64,000 nucleotides of DNA from Epiperipatus broadwayi (lineage: Eukaryota > Onychophora > Udeonychophora > Euonychophora > Peripatidae), in NCBI GenBank assembly GCA_028023455.1, contig JAQFVV010000020.1:5999092-6063091 (forward strand), read 5' to 3'. How positions within the stretch are numbered: position 1 is the stretch's first letter; each line of letters begins with the position of its first letter. The position numbers and the translations under genes were made by a program. The notes under the pieces are model-generated. The model did not search any database and had not been told where the DNA came from. It saw only the letters and a list, made by a program, of their open reading frames with translations. Of this stretch, positions 12,947 to 22,639 are shown one piece after another.

Positions 12947-13025
12947 CCAAGATTCATCTGACCAAACTCGAATCTCATATTACAATATAGGAGACTGATG
13001 GATTAACCACTAACCCAAAATCCTT
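12947..13025 (-). mobile_element. Diverged tRNA-like SINE
   Basis: The minus strand reads GGGTTAGTGGTTAATCCATC (A-box-like), then TATGAGATTCGAGTTTGG (B-box-like), about 40 nt apart, with a tRNA-like order. No target duplication was found. It is a different family from the GGTTCGCGTCC SINEs. Confidence 0.5.
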
Positions 13026-13631
13026 TATATAAAGATTATTTTAATCTCATCATTGTGTATTTGGTTGCCTAATGGGTATTTGGTGGATTAGTGTCATCTT
13101 TTGAAATTATTGAATTATTATTTTATAATGTTTTTAACTCTATTTTTAATTAAACATTTTAAAAGTGTTAAAAACATTTCTGAAATAATGTTATATTTAG
13201 TTTAATGAACTGGTAAAACCTACACTACTAATACAACGTTCGTTTTTGTGTCATTTAATAAAAGCGAACACTGGCAAGCAAGAGAAAAGTGTCTAATAGA
13301 TAGGGATTTTTATCACTCTGTAGTTTTTATTTATTGTTACATTTTCATTTACCAGTGTCAAACTTCCTCCACTCACAGTTTTGACGCCATCCATTTCAGA
13401 TAAATACACTAATGATTATTACTAATCATTTTCGAAACTAGAGATTATCTCTAGCACAGATATAAACTTTAAACCTCAGTTAAAGATTAATATATCTGAT
13501 TTTTTAAATTTACACACAATGAGTTATTCACCTTTCTCTGTCCCGTATGTAATATCTTTATAGATATAATAAACACCTCCATATTTCCCCATTCTTTTTA
13601 AATTCATATAAATAAAAATATAATAAAAGAC

Positions 13632-13691
13632 AAATGACCCCCAAGATGCATTTCGTGCTGAACCAGCGCTCATCAGTTGGCCCAGGTCACT
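13632..13691 (-). ncRNA. Hammerhead ribozyme motif, type I, solitary
   Basis: On the minus strand the order is stem I 5' strand GTGACC..CCAA, core CTGATGA (complement of 13670-13676), and a stem II hairpin GCGCT-GGTTC-AGCAC (one C.A mismatch). Then come GAAA, stem III AT-GC-AT and C17, with predicted cleavage between 13645 and 13644. Last is TTGG..GGTCAT, which pairs back to form stem I in two helical pieces. All core bases match the hammerhead consensus. It shares stem II sequence with the 35.6/48.9/58.9-kb family but little beyond the ribozyme. Confidence 0.75.
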
Positions 13692-13827
13692 ATCTTTTTA
13701 TTTATTCCAATTACAATATTAAAATATGACAAAAAATAAATAAAAATGAAAACTACTTGCTGAATTTTTATCAGGAGGATTGAAATTAAGTTGAATAACT
13801 CTTGACAGATGATAACGATTATGATAT

Positions 13828-13932
<105 letters not shown>

Positions 13933-14340
13933 TAGGATACAGATAAAAGATATCTGTGTATTAATTTTTATAATGGGGCGTTAAATTGTTTAGGAAAACA
14001 GCTTGTTGGTAATTCATACTTCCAGCCTTATTCCATTAATAATTCAGCTAATAGTATTTAACACCTTCTTACTAAAAGTTAGTTAGATAATCTGTAGCAT
14101 TTTCTCCTGAATGATCATTTTAGTAGAAATAGAATGATGATTTAGTTGGTGGAAATATATTCTAGTAATAACTTATACTTATAAACATATAAATAAGCAT
14201 TTATTTTATATAGCGCATGTTTATAAATTGTAATACATTAAAGATCAGCCTGTCAAGCTAACAATTACATATCTTTTTATATACCTTGCTTATATATATA
14301 AAATAATCCCAGTGCATAACGCTATACTGAAATAAATATA

Positions 14341-14512
14341 CAAATATTAAACATTAAATCACCCCACATGATTAAGAAATCCAGTATCGCCCTCTGTGAA
14401 CTAATATGTAACTACATTATAAATACGAACTCTAGTGTATTTATATATTAGTTCACAGAGGGCGGTACTGGATTTCTTAACCATGTGGGGTGATTTAATG
14501 TTTAATATTTGG
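14341..14512. repeat. Foldback/MITE-like inverted repeat
   Basis: Two roughly 68-bp arms (14341-14409 and 14445-14512) are nearly perfect reverse complements and are separated by about 35 bp. Arm landmarks are AATCACCCCACATG and CCCTCTGTGAACTAATAT. Outer ends are CAAATATTAAACATTAA and its complement. No hammerhead core was seen in either strand. Confidence 0.9.
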
Positions 14513-14514
14513 AT

Positions 14515-16680
14515 ATATATTGTAACAGAATAAAGGTGCACATCAGTTCTTAGGATTTTCTTTACTATCAATTTTTATTTGATTCAAAATCAAATCTTTT
14601 TTTAAAACTTTTTTCATAATCTTTTCCATATTTTCAACCTATTTTTATCTCTTATTTTTCAATGCTTCCTATCTCTTTTATCCCTTTTTTCCTGGCATGC
14701 TTTATACTTTTTTTCTATTTCTAGCTTGTATATTTTCATTTCTTTCCTAAATATTTTTAATATCTTCTATTTTTTTGTTTCTTTTACCAATATTTTTCCT
14801 AAATTATTTCTAGTATTTATTCATTTTTATCCTTTTCTTTCTTATATTTTTTCTTTCTCTGCCTCTTTTACTCTTCTTCTAAAGTATTGTACTTTCTTTT
14901 TATCTAATTTTCTTGTTCATTTCTTTCTTCTCTTGTTTTTTGACTATTTTTTGAATATTTTATTTATATTTTTAATAAATTTTGCAATTTGTTTGATATA
15001 TTGTTTAACAAATTGTTATTCAGTACTACTTTCAATTTTTACATGTATTGTTGTAAAGTCTACCAATATTATGCATTCTAAAGAAATTAAATATACAACT
15101 TTTCAATATGATTTGAAGACTTTGAACTCATTCTATCATGAATTGATTCTGGATCCCATTCAATATCTGTTTCTTTTTATATAACCTTTTTTGATTATTT
15201 TCTAGGAAATCTGATTTTTCTTGCTAATATACTCTTGGTTTCTAATTCTATTATTTACTGTTCTCCATTTTTTGGTACTATTATCACCTCCAGGTGTGAG
15301 CTTAACATAAATCACTTTGTATCTTAGATATATGAAATTATTAGATCTACATTGACAATTCAATTATATTAAAATATTTTATTTATCTTATTTCCAGAAT
15401 AAGTAGATTATTTAAGGGAATATCCATAGATATGAAATTGAATGAAGGCTGATGAATAAACATATAAATATGGTTAAATAATGTTTAGGTGACATTACCA
15501 ATGGGAATAATGATTATCAAAGTAAAAATAATAATATTGATTTAAATAATCAGAATAAAAATAGAGTATGATGAATGAGCTATGTAAATACATGTTCGTA
15601 GTTGGGTGGCAAATATACATAAGGGATGTGATCATTTCACACAAAATATAAATGCTATTTTTCATCATATAACTTTAAACTAGGTTAGATCTATAATGAT
15701 AGTATCAGTTTTTAATTTCTTTGAAAGCCTGTTTTAAAATTAAAAACCTGTTCACAGCAGCTTCTTGCCTAAACTTAGGCTAGATTTTCAAAAAGCTTGG
15801 AAAATAAACACATAATAATGATATTAGGTGATGTTATTTGGATTATTGTTTGGTTTATTTGTTTTCATGGCTGCTATAATTTTGCTTTTATGCCATAAGT
15901 TTCTATATAAACAATATTTCTGGATAGTTGCTAACTGTGCTTTAAGAGATCTAATTTTTTTTAAAGAAATAATGTAAGTACATTATCTGCTCTTGAGATC
16001 TTTTCTGATTGAAGATAATCAAGAAAAGTTTTAGTTCACCATAGTATGTATTTGATTATCGGATTGATATCAGAAGAACATTCTAAAAAAAGAGGCCAGA
16101 AACTCTGCTCTAATGATGCTTCTTTTCATTTCTTTCAATCCTGGGTTTAGAAATTTGATACCGAAGATTGGCAATCATATTAGTAGTGAAAATTACCAAG
16201 CTTTTATAAAGATGACTAGGTCTTATGAATGAATCTTGTAAAGATTTGCTTCTTCATGGTTCCTCCCTACATTTCTTTTCTAGCACCATCTAGAACAGTC
16301 CTTGTTTTATTTCCACCTGAAATTAATTGTTTTTAATATCTATGAGGAATGGATGCTTTGATTATGAATTTGTTAACTTTATTATAGCAAAAGGAAATTG
16401 AAGGAAGGTTAATAATATTCTATTTAAGATATCCATTATATTGACTCCAGTTAGTTTTTCTTAAATTTAATTTTAGAACAAAATTGTATCAATGATAGAA
16501 ATGTGTTTTCCAAGACTGATTAGATTTAGTTTATGCTGTTTATGGAAGAAATGAACCAATATCAGCAATTCAGCAGGTTCAATCATTTTTTGTCAAAACA
16601 AAACATAAATTAGAAGATAAAAAATAGTCATATATCATATGACGCCATTTCTTTTTTCTTTTTGTAAAATATAAACAAAG
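14515..16680. other. AT-rich DNA; T-rich block without a recognised gene
   Basis: 14,560-15,180 is strongly T-rich on the plus strand, giving a 152-codon Phe/Leu/Ile-rich frame (14726-15184). On the minus strand the same stretch reads Lys/Glu-rich in several broken frames. That could be a decayed coiled-coil transposon protein, but no family is recognisable. The rest is featureless. Confidence 0.45.
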
Positions 16681-16682
16681 AG

Positions 16683-16907
16683 CTTTTCTAAATGCTCAAT
16701 AAGCTTTGTGATAAACACTTAGCAAGAGAAAGCATTTAAAATATCTCTATCAGAAACTATCCTAACACTTCTCTGAGGAGTGCCAAAGCATGAAACCATT
16801 GATCAGGAGTTTGGGTATGGTTTCTGATAGAGATATTTTGTTTTCTCTTGCTAAGTATTTACCACAAATCTTGTTGCACAATTTGCAAAGCTCTTTATTT
16901 ATAAGTT
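16683..16907. repeat. Imperfect foldback carrying a hammerhead motif
   Basis: The left arm (AAACACTTAGCAAGAGAAAG, then AAAATATCTCTATCAGAAAC, 16713-16758) is complementary to the right arm (GTTTCTGATAGAGATATTTTG, then CTCTTGCTAAGTATTTA, 16819-16865). Outer flanks are partly complementary too (TAAGCTTTG / CAAATCTTG). A related single arm is at 12690-12765. Confidence 0.75.
16764..16812 (+). ncRNA. Hammerhead ribozyme motif, CUGAGGA variant
   Basis: CACTTCT precedes core CTGAGGA (16773-16779; position 7 is variable in hammerheads). Stem II is GTGC-CAAA-GCAT and GAAA is at 16792-16795. Then a weak stem III (ACC..GAT with one mismatch) and C at 16804. AGGAGT (16805-16810) pairs with the leading strand (one G.T). 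It sits between the foldback arms. Stem III is decayed, so activity is doubtful. Confidence 0.6.
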
Positions 16908-16909
16908 AG

Positions 16910-18353
16910 AATATATTTCAGATTCTCATCTACCCTAATACCTTCTTGCTTAGCATAATAAATAAAATGCATATTATTTAAATCCATCCATTTTAAAAAT
17001 TGGCAATCTGCTTAATTTTTCTACATATTCTTAAAAACCACTATAATAATTGCAGTCTCCTATAAATATTAAAGTCTAGGAAGATCTTGAAAAAGTAGGG
17101 TAATATCAGTTTGTATTGGAGGATTGAAAATATATACGTACATATTATGTATCTGAATGATGATTGCAAAATATTATTTGAACTATTTTCAAAAGAAGTA
17201 ATTTGCTTCACAATATAGTTTGAAAGAAAAGTACACTATATTTAGAATACATTGTATTAATAAACAATGTAAATCTGGGTTTTTTACAAAGATGTGTACT
17301 ATTAAAAAATGATTTTCTTAAAGCACAATTCCATCAACATTGTTATGAATAATTAATTTATAAAAAGTCTCTATTTTTTATTTTGATATACCCTCAATAT
17401 TAAAGTTAAAGTAATTTTATTGTGTTTATACCTGACATTTGAAGTGTTTGATGGTTTCCAACACTATGGAATCAGTTGTTATTTCCAAGAGCCTAGAACT
17501 CTCATCTCTATAGTCCTAGCATGGATATTTCCCATAATACTGCTGGAGTTCACAATAATAGTTTTATTGTGTATTTTCATCATGTGATGTCTTAATCAGG
17601 TGGTTCACTAAGACAAAGTTTGCTTTCTATGTGAAAACAATCTGTTTCATCATACTACGATACTTTCAGGATGGGCCACAGAAAAGCTGTCATCCATCCA
17701 TTTCAAATTACTCCTAAAAAGCGTTATATAATATCGAGTCATTTGACATATTTTGATTTTATAATAAATACTTTTTTAAATTTACACCAAAATTTAATAA
17801 TTTTTCTGTATAAATGAAGTGATAAAATAATTCATCAAATAGAATATATTGAATATTTAAAATTGTTATATAGCTTCAAACTTAGTGTTGGGCAATCTTT
17901 TCAAAAAGTTTTAAATCTTCAACCACTTCTCTTGCATTGTTTATATCAAATTTTTAAAAACAATATTCTATTGCAATTTTTACAAGCTTTTATTTAACTG
18001 CCCTATAACAGTTTTGACTGCCTAGTTGTCTTCTTCAGATCTTTCAATATTTTTTTAATTTATAAATTGTTGTAGAAGAATAGAATAATGTGTTGTGAAA
18101 AGTTATAAAAGGGGTGTAGCTTTTTATAAATATCTAAAACTATCGTGGGCTCTTTTTTTTGAGCTCGCACTTACAACAGGAAAAAAAAATTAAGTACGCA
18201 TCTTTCTACACTATTGAATGCTATATTTTTTCTAAGTTTCAGAATCATTTTTTAAAAATTATTCCATTCAGTTGATTTATTAAGAATTTATCAGATAAAT
18301 CATTTAAAAAAAAAACAGCAGCAAAAATGCAAGTTTAAAAAAAAATCGGTAGA
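16910..18353. other. AT-rich DNA, no feature recognised
   Basis: No frame, repeat or RNA motif could be supported. Confidence 0.55.
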
Positions 18354-18479
18354 ATAACTTCATATGTCATTAAACAAGGCAAAACACTCCATACAGTAGT
18401 GCCACCCTGTGCCAACCAGAGTAATCAATGGATGCCAGAAGGCTTGTGCATAAAATCATTATCTAGTGCCTACTCATCC

Positions 18480-18525
18480 AACATCCTAGACTAGTTTCTG
18501 GCTTGTGGCCTTCGTCAATTAGGAG
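18480..18525 (-). ncRNA. Decayed hammerhead motif, left arm of F2
   Basis: Minus-strand counterpart of the motif at 18587. GAAAC and the ACTAGTC stem III are kept, but the CTGATGA core reads TTGACGA, which should abolish activity. Confidence 0.6.
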
Positions 18526-18586
18526 CCTTGGATCTGAGAGACTGACCTAGATCCTAAGATCTAGGTGCAGTGCTCTCAGATCTAAG

Positions 18587-18632
18587 ACTCCTCACTGATG
18601 AAGGCCACAAGCCAGAAACTAGTCTGAAGATG
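18587..18632 (+). ncRNA. Hammerhead ribozyme motif, type I, minimal stem III (F2)
   Basis: TCCTCA precedes core CTGATGA (18595-18601). Stem II is GGC-CACAA-GCC and GAAA is at 18615-18618. Stem III has only two pairs (AC-TA-GT), then C at 18624 and TGAAGA, which pairs with TCCTCA apart from one mismatch. Sister copies read TGGGGA there, restoring the pair. Cleavage is predicted after 18624. Confidence 0.72.
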
Positions 18633-18814
18633 TTGGATAAGTAGACACTAGATAGGGATTTTATGCACAAGCCTTCTGGCATCCATTGATTACTCTGGTT
18701 GGCACAGGGTGGCACTACTGTATGGAGTGTTTTGTCTTGTTTGATAACAATTATGTGCTAGTATGAGATAGTGATCATGTGATGTTTAGTGGTTTAACTT
18801 CATATGTCATTACT

Positions 18815-19445
18815 AAAAATTCTCAATAGCTTGACAAAATTTGGAAACATTTTAAATGGCAGATGTTCCTTCAAAATTTTAAATAATTCTGCATCTTTTG
18901 GAAACAAATGTTTCAATAATACTCTTGTTAAATATATTAAATGTACTATTCTTAAAAATGCATTATAATCAAGTATTATGAAAAGGTAACCATTAAAATT
19001 CAAAAGTTTCATAATGCACTATGATTCAGGCTCTAATCTGCTGAAAGCATGTTTAGTGTATTATAAAACTTTTGACCTTTAATGGGTGATTTTTCACAAC
19101 CCTCGATTATAATGAGTTTTTAAGAATTATAGTATTTGATAAAAAGAGAAGTAAACATTTAGAATCACTTAATAAATATACTATTATTTTTAAATTATTC
19201 TATGAAAACATTTCTGTCTAATAATTTAGATAAAATTTCACCTACAATATTAGCAATAAGATTTTAAACCATGTAATTTAATAATAACAATGATATTTGT
19301 CCAAGTCATGTCAAATCAAAAGATCATGTGATTTTCATGAGCAAATTTTATCTACTTACATAAAACTGAAATTTTATCTAGATTATTATATGAAGAAATT
19401 TACCATTATATTTCAATGTTTACATCTATAACTTGAGTAATAGTT
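18815..19445. other. AT-rich DNA, no feature recognised
   Basis: The 70-codon frame at 18800-19012 (-) has no recognisable similarity. Confidence 0.55.
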
Positions 19446-19447
19446 AA

Positions 19448-19615
19448 ACAGCATTAAGCTGTTGCACATGCCCTTTGCAGATTTTAACTATAAATGACTG
19501 AATACTAACACTTCAAACACATGATAAAGTCTTTGGGAAAAGATAGAGTGGCCATCTATCTTTTTGAACCCAAACACTTTTGTATGGGCAAATCTTAAGT
19601 GTCTATAACTTGAGG
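19448..19615 (-). repeat. ~335-bp repeat unit, partial inverted copy (locus B)
   Basis: The reverse complement matches locus A (3010-3180): AAGATTTGCCCATAC, then TGTTTGGGTT, CTATCTTTTCCCAAAGACT, TTATAGTTAAAATC and a GCATGTGCA segment. Only about half of the unit is present. Confidence 0.8.
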
Positions 19616-19619
19616 AAAA

Positions 19620-20655
19620 ATCTTTAAATTAATATATGCATAATCAAATATCTTGATTTTCAGTGCATTTTTCATATTTAAAATTCATCGTAATATGACT
19701 ATACATTAGAATAAAATTCCAGATCTATTTTTCTCCATTATATATCCATCTCTATTCATCAAGTAAAGTAGCTTGAACTATCTGGAACTCTATACTCTAT
19801 AGACTGATACAATTAAAATTGCATTAGTTTGGCTTCATAGACTGAATTTTATGCAATGAAATGAACATATATTGTCAATAAATTTATGCTTTGAAGTCAA
19901 ACAAATCTGCAATTTTAATATGCATATGTATAAATTGGATTGTCATTTCTGGTGTGGAATTCCAAATGATTCAAGTCTCTAGATCATTTAATAAAAGTGG
20001 TTGTTATATTAATCCAAATCCTTAACTTGTACATTATATCTTACAATTCTGCTTACTTATTTATGACATGTTAGAGCCGATCTTTATATATAGCTTTGTA
20101 ATTTTCTAAGTGCACTTACACATGTGATACAATACAAATATTTTTATTGTATAAATATATTATATTGATGTAATATTTTTACCCACAAACCTAAATCTGA
20201 ATTATGTATTTATTCATCTTAAATTGGTTACCCACCTCTATGTCAAAACTAATATTTGTTTCTCAAGATAAAATACTCTTTGGGAAAATACATACATTGG
20301 TTACTATATAAAATAATATTCCATGAGAATGTGTGGATATTAATAATAATTATTATGGCATTAATATTTCCAAAAATTGCTTAATCAGGCTTTCAATCTA
20401 GTCTATCTTGTTAAATCGCATATATTTCATAGCTTAATTAAAACAAAAAATTTATGTAAACAACACAAATATATAATGGCATTATAAAGTTAAGAAAATT
20501 CTCACAGAAATATATTAATCCTGTAAATAGAGTAAGTATCTGAAAAAAAACATACTTGGCATAATTTCTTAACTTAAACACTAAGAATATGCAAAAGATG
20601 CGCACAATTCAAAAGCAACATTGTTATAATATAAAAAGATATGTGGTTTTATTGC
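19620..20655. other. AT-rich DNA, no feature recognised
   Basis: Nothing beyond simple AT-rich sequence is seen. Confidence 0.55.
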
Positions 20656-20659
20656 TTAG

Positions 20660-20750
20660 GAGTTTAAAAGTAGTTTGAACACCAGAACCAATCCTGGCAC
20701 ATCGCAATTCCAAGTCAAATATCCTACCAACTGTGCCAGACCATGAGGGG
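20660..20750 (-). mobile_element. tRNA-like SINE head, second family
   Basis: The minus strand reads CTGGCACAGTTGGTAGGAT (A-box-like), TTGACTTGGAATTGCGATGTG, then TTCTGGTGTTCAAACTAC (B-box-like). This is the layout of tRNA-derived SINEs with a GGCNCAGTTGGTAG head. A similar stretch (GCTCAGGAGTTCATAAGAAATCC) at about 20773-20800 suggests a partial duplication. No target duplication was found. Confidence 0.5.
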
Positions 20751-21330
20751 TAAAAATGCATATGGCGTTTTTGCTCAGGAGTTCATAAGAAATCCAAACT
20801 CCAGAACTGTGAGCAGCAGAAATGACCCTGAGACCTCCCAATCCCATGACAGCTGCTTTGTTATAATGATATCTGCTAAGCAAAAAGCCATATATATGAG
20901 GTACTTCTATACTTTGATTTATGCCATCATGAGTTTCTCTGTTATTTTCAGCACTTGTTCTAGAAGCAGCAATATTTTCTGATCTATACAAGAACCATCT
21001 TTTGTAAATTTAAGTAAACTATGGACATTAAATTATAAGACAATATTCAGTTTTTTATATTGGTTTCATGCAGACAAGATAAATATGGCTACAATTAATG
21101 CAAAACTGAGTGTCTTATAGGTTAAAGTTACTAGACTAAGTACACTAGAGGGAGCCAAGAACTCCAGTTGACTCTGTTTCTGACTCTCCATTTTAGTAAC
21201 TTTTTTCTTAGTTTGGGAAATTATTCTTCTCAAAAACTATTCCTATTTAAAAGAGAAGTTTCTAGGAACTCTTTTTATATACAAGTTATGTCAACACATT
21301 ATCACAAGTAAGAATAATTTCAACCTTTAT

Positions 21331-21578
21331 TAAACAGACAAAACTCTCCATACAGTAGTGCCACCCAGTTCCAACCAGAGTAATCAATGGATGCCAGAAG
21401 GCTTGTGCATAAAATCCCCATCTAGTTCCTACTCATCCAATATCCCCAGACTAGTTTCTGGCTTGTGATATTCATCAGTGAGGAGCCTCCATAGGGTGGC
21501 ACTACTGTATGGAGAGTTTTACCTGTTTAATAACAGTTGTGCTAGCATAAGAAATGGCGATCATGTGATGTTTAGTGG
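21331..21578. mobile_element. F2 hammerhead foldback, internally deleted, nested, with 12-bp TSD
   Basis: Starts AAACAGACAAAACTCTCC and ends TGTGATGTTTAGTGG, as the 18.4-kb copy does. It is flanked by TTCAACCTTTAT (21319-21330 and 21579-21590). The right arm is reduced to GGGTGGCACTACTGTATGGAG, so the copy is mostly one arm plus tail. It lies within the retrocopy at 21140-22470. Confidence 0.88.
21441..21486 (-). ncRNA. Hammerhead ribozyme motif (F2)
   Basis: The minus strand reads GCTCCTCA, core CTGATGA (complement of 21472-21478), a weak stem II (ATATCACAAGCCA), GAAA, ACTAGT and C, then TGGGGATA. TCCTCA pairs fully with TGGGGA (one T.G). The core and stems I and III are intact; stem II is partly lost. 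Predicted cleavage is between 21449 and 21448. Confidence 0.68.
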
Positions 21579-22591
21579 TTCAACCTTTATAAAAACGCTG
21601 TGAAAATTATATGGTAGCCATTGAAATTATCAAAAGATTTCTACAGAGATTTTATCTTTCAATGAAAATTTTTCATTTCACTCAGTTTTGCTGAATGGAT
21701 GAGGGGGTCTGGTTGTTGGGAGGGGCTCTGAGAGCCCAAATCTTAGTTCTGTTGAGTATGGAAGCTGGTATGAGGGTACTGTGGGAATAGTTTCTAACTT
21801 CTAATTCATAGTAAAAGAAAACTAATGCTAATTTTTAGTGGTTCTCATAGTGTTTTTTTACAAAAATGATTTTATTCATGTATTATTGCAAAGTAAGCTG
21901 CAGATTGGCCTAATGGTTTTAATTGCAAGTGATTCACCTTAATTATTTCTATTATTTCCAATTGATAGGGTTACTCCTTTACTGTTCACATGGTTCTTCG
22001 TGGTGGATTGGAATGGATTTCAGCAGAGACCTATTAAAATTCAGTTTTTTTCCTTGTTCCCCATGGTTCCTCCAAAGTATACTGGATTGTTCTCTTCTGG
22101 GAATGTTCAAAGCCATTTCAGAGAACTGAACAGTAGACTGGCTCAGCCCATATTTTATATTATCTTAATAGTTTTCCTATTCCTCAACTTATATACTGCA
22201 AATTGGATTTTTTAATATTGTACTCCTAAAATGCTATTCATATTTGAACCCTCGTCTTCACGAACAATTCCTAATTATAACCTGGGTTTACTTTGAAAAT
22301 TTAATCACCTCATGGACTGATGCTTTGAACATTCACAGGTTAATCATTTTTTTTAGAAAAGCTATGGACAAAAATACAATGTATCATTTTAGATCTCCAC
22401 ATTACACTATGTAAAACAAAGTTTACCTTGTAAAACATGTTGTACCAATAAAGTTTAATCCTATTCAAAAAAAGTTACTAGACTAATAATTAGATATATA
22501 TAGCTATGCAAACAACTTAACCTGCATTAAATAGCTCGGATAATATAAAAAAGAAAAGTTGATTGATTAATGGTTGAATACAAATATGATG

Positions 22592-22637
22592 CTTCTCACT
22601 GATGAAAGTCAGAATCCGGAAACTAATTTGAGGATTT
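22592..22637 (+). ncRNA. Hammerhead-like motif, solitary
   Basis: TTCTCA, core CTGATGA (22599-22605), AAGTCAGAATCCG (poor stem II), GAAA (22619-22622), CTAATT and TGAGGA (22629-22634). Stem I TTCTCA/TGAGGA is fully paired (one T.G) although its sequence differs from F2, which argues for retained pairing. Stem III has one mismatch. Confidence 0.55.
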
Positions 22638-22639
22638 AG

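Larger units (their letters stand above)
18373..18794. mobile_element. Hammerhead-bearing foldback element with 18-bp TSD (family F2)
   Basis: A 422-bp insertion flanked by a perfect 18-bp direct repeat TAACTTCATATGTCATTA (18355-18372 and 18795-18812). Two roughly 165-bp arms start from the ACTCCATACAGTAGTGCCAC motif and include AATCAATGGATGCCAGAAGG and AGACTAGTTTCTGGCTTGTG. They are inverted around a centre at about 18555-18570, itself a CTAGATCCTAAGATCTAG palindrome. A unique tail (TAACAATTATGTGC, then GATCATGTGATGTTTAGTGG) follows the right arm. There is no poly(A) and no coding capacity. Other copies: 21331, 39536, 44229, and ends at 42034 and 61303. Confidence 0.9.
21140..22470 (+). mobile_element. 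Polyadenylated retrocopy with 16-bp TSD
   Basis: A segment bounded by a perfect direct repeat AAAGTTACTAGACTAA (21124-21139 and 22471-22486). It ends in an AATAAA signal (22447-22452) followed about 13 nt later by an A run. Without the nested foldback it is about 1.08 kb. These are the marks of an mRNA-like RNA copied in by LINE machinery: a processed pseudogene, most likely of an untranslated region or a noncoding RNA. Short open frames (21923-22129, 22000-22215) have no recognisable similarity. The source gene is unknown and not in this window. The foldback at 21331-21578 inserted later. Confidence 0.75.

Noticed and set aside
14726-15184. 152-codon open frame on the plus strand
   Set aside because: Composition is almost only Phe, Leu, Ile, Ser and Tyr from a T-rich tract; no domain, no signal of codon preference, and the opposite strand looks more protein-like but is broken.
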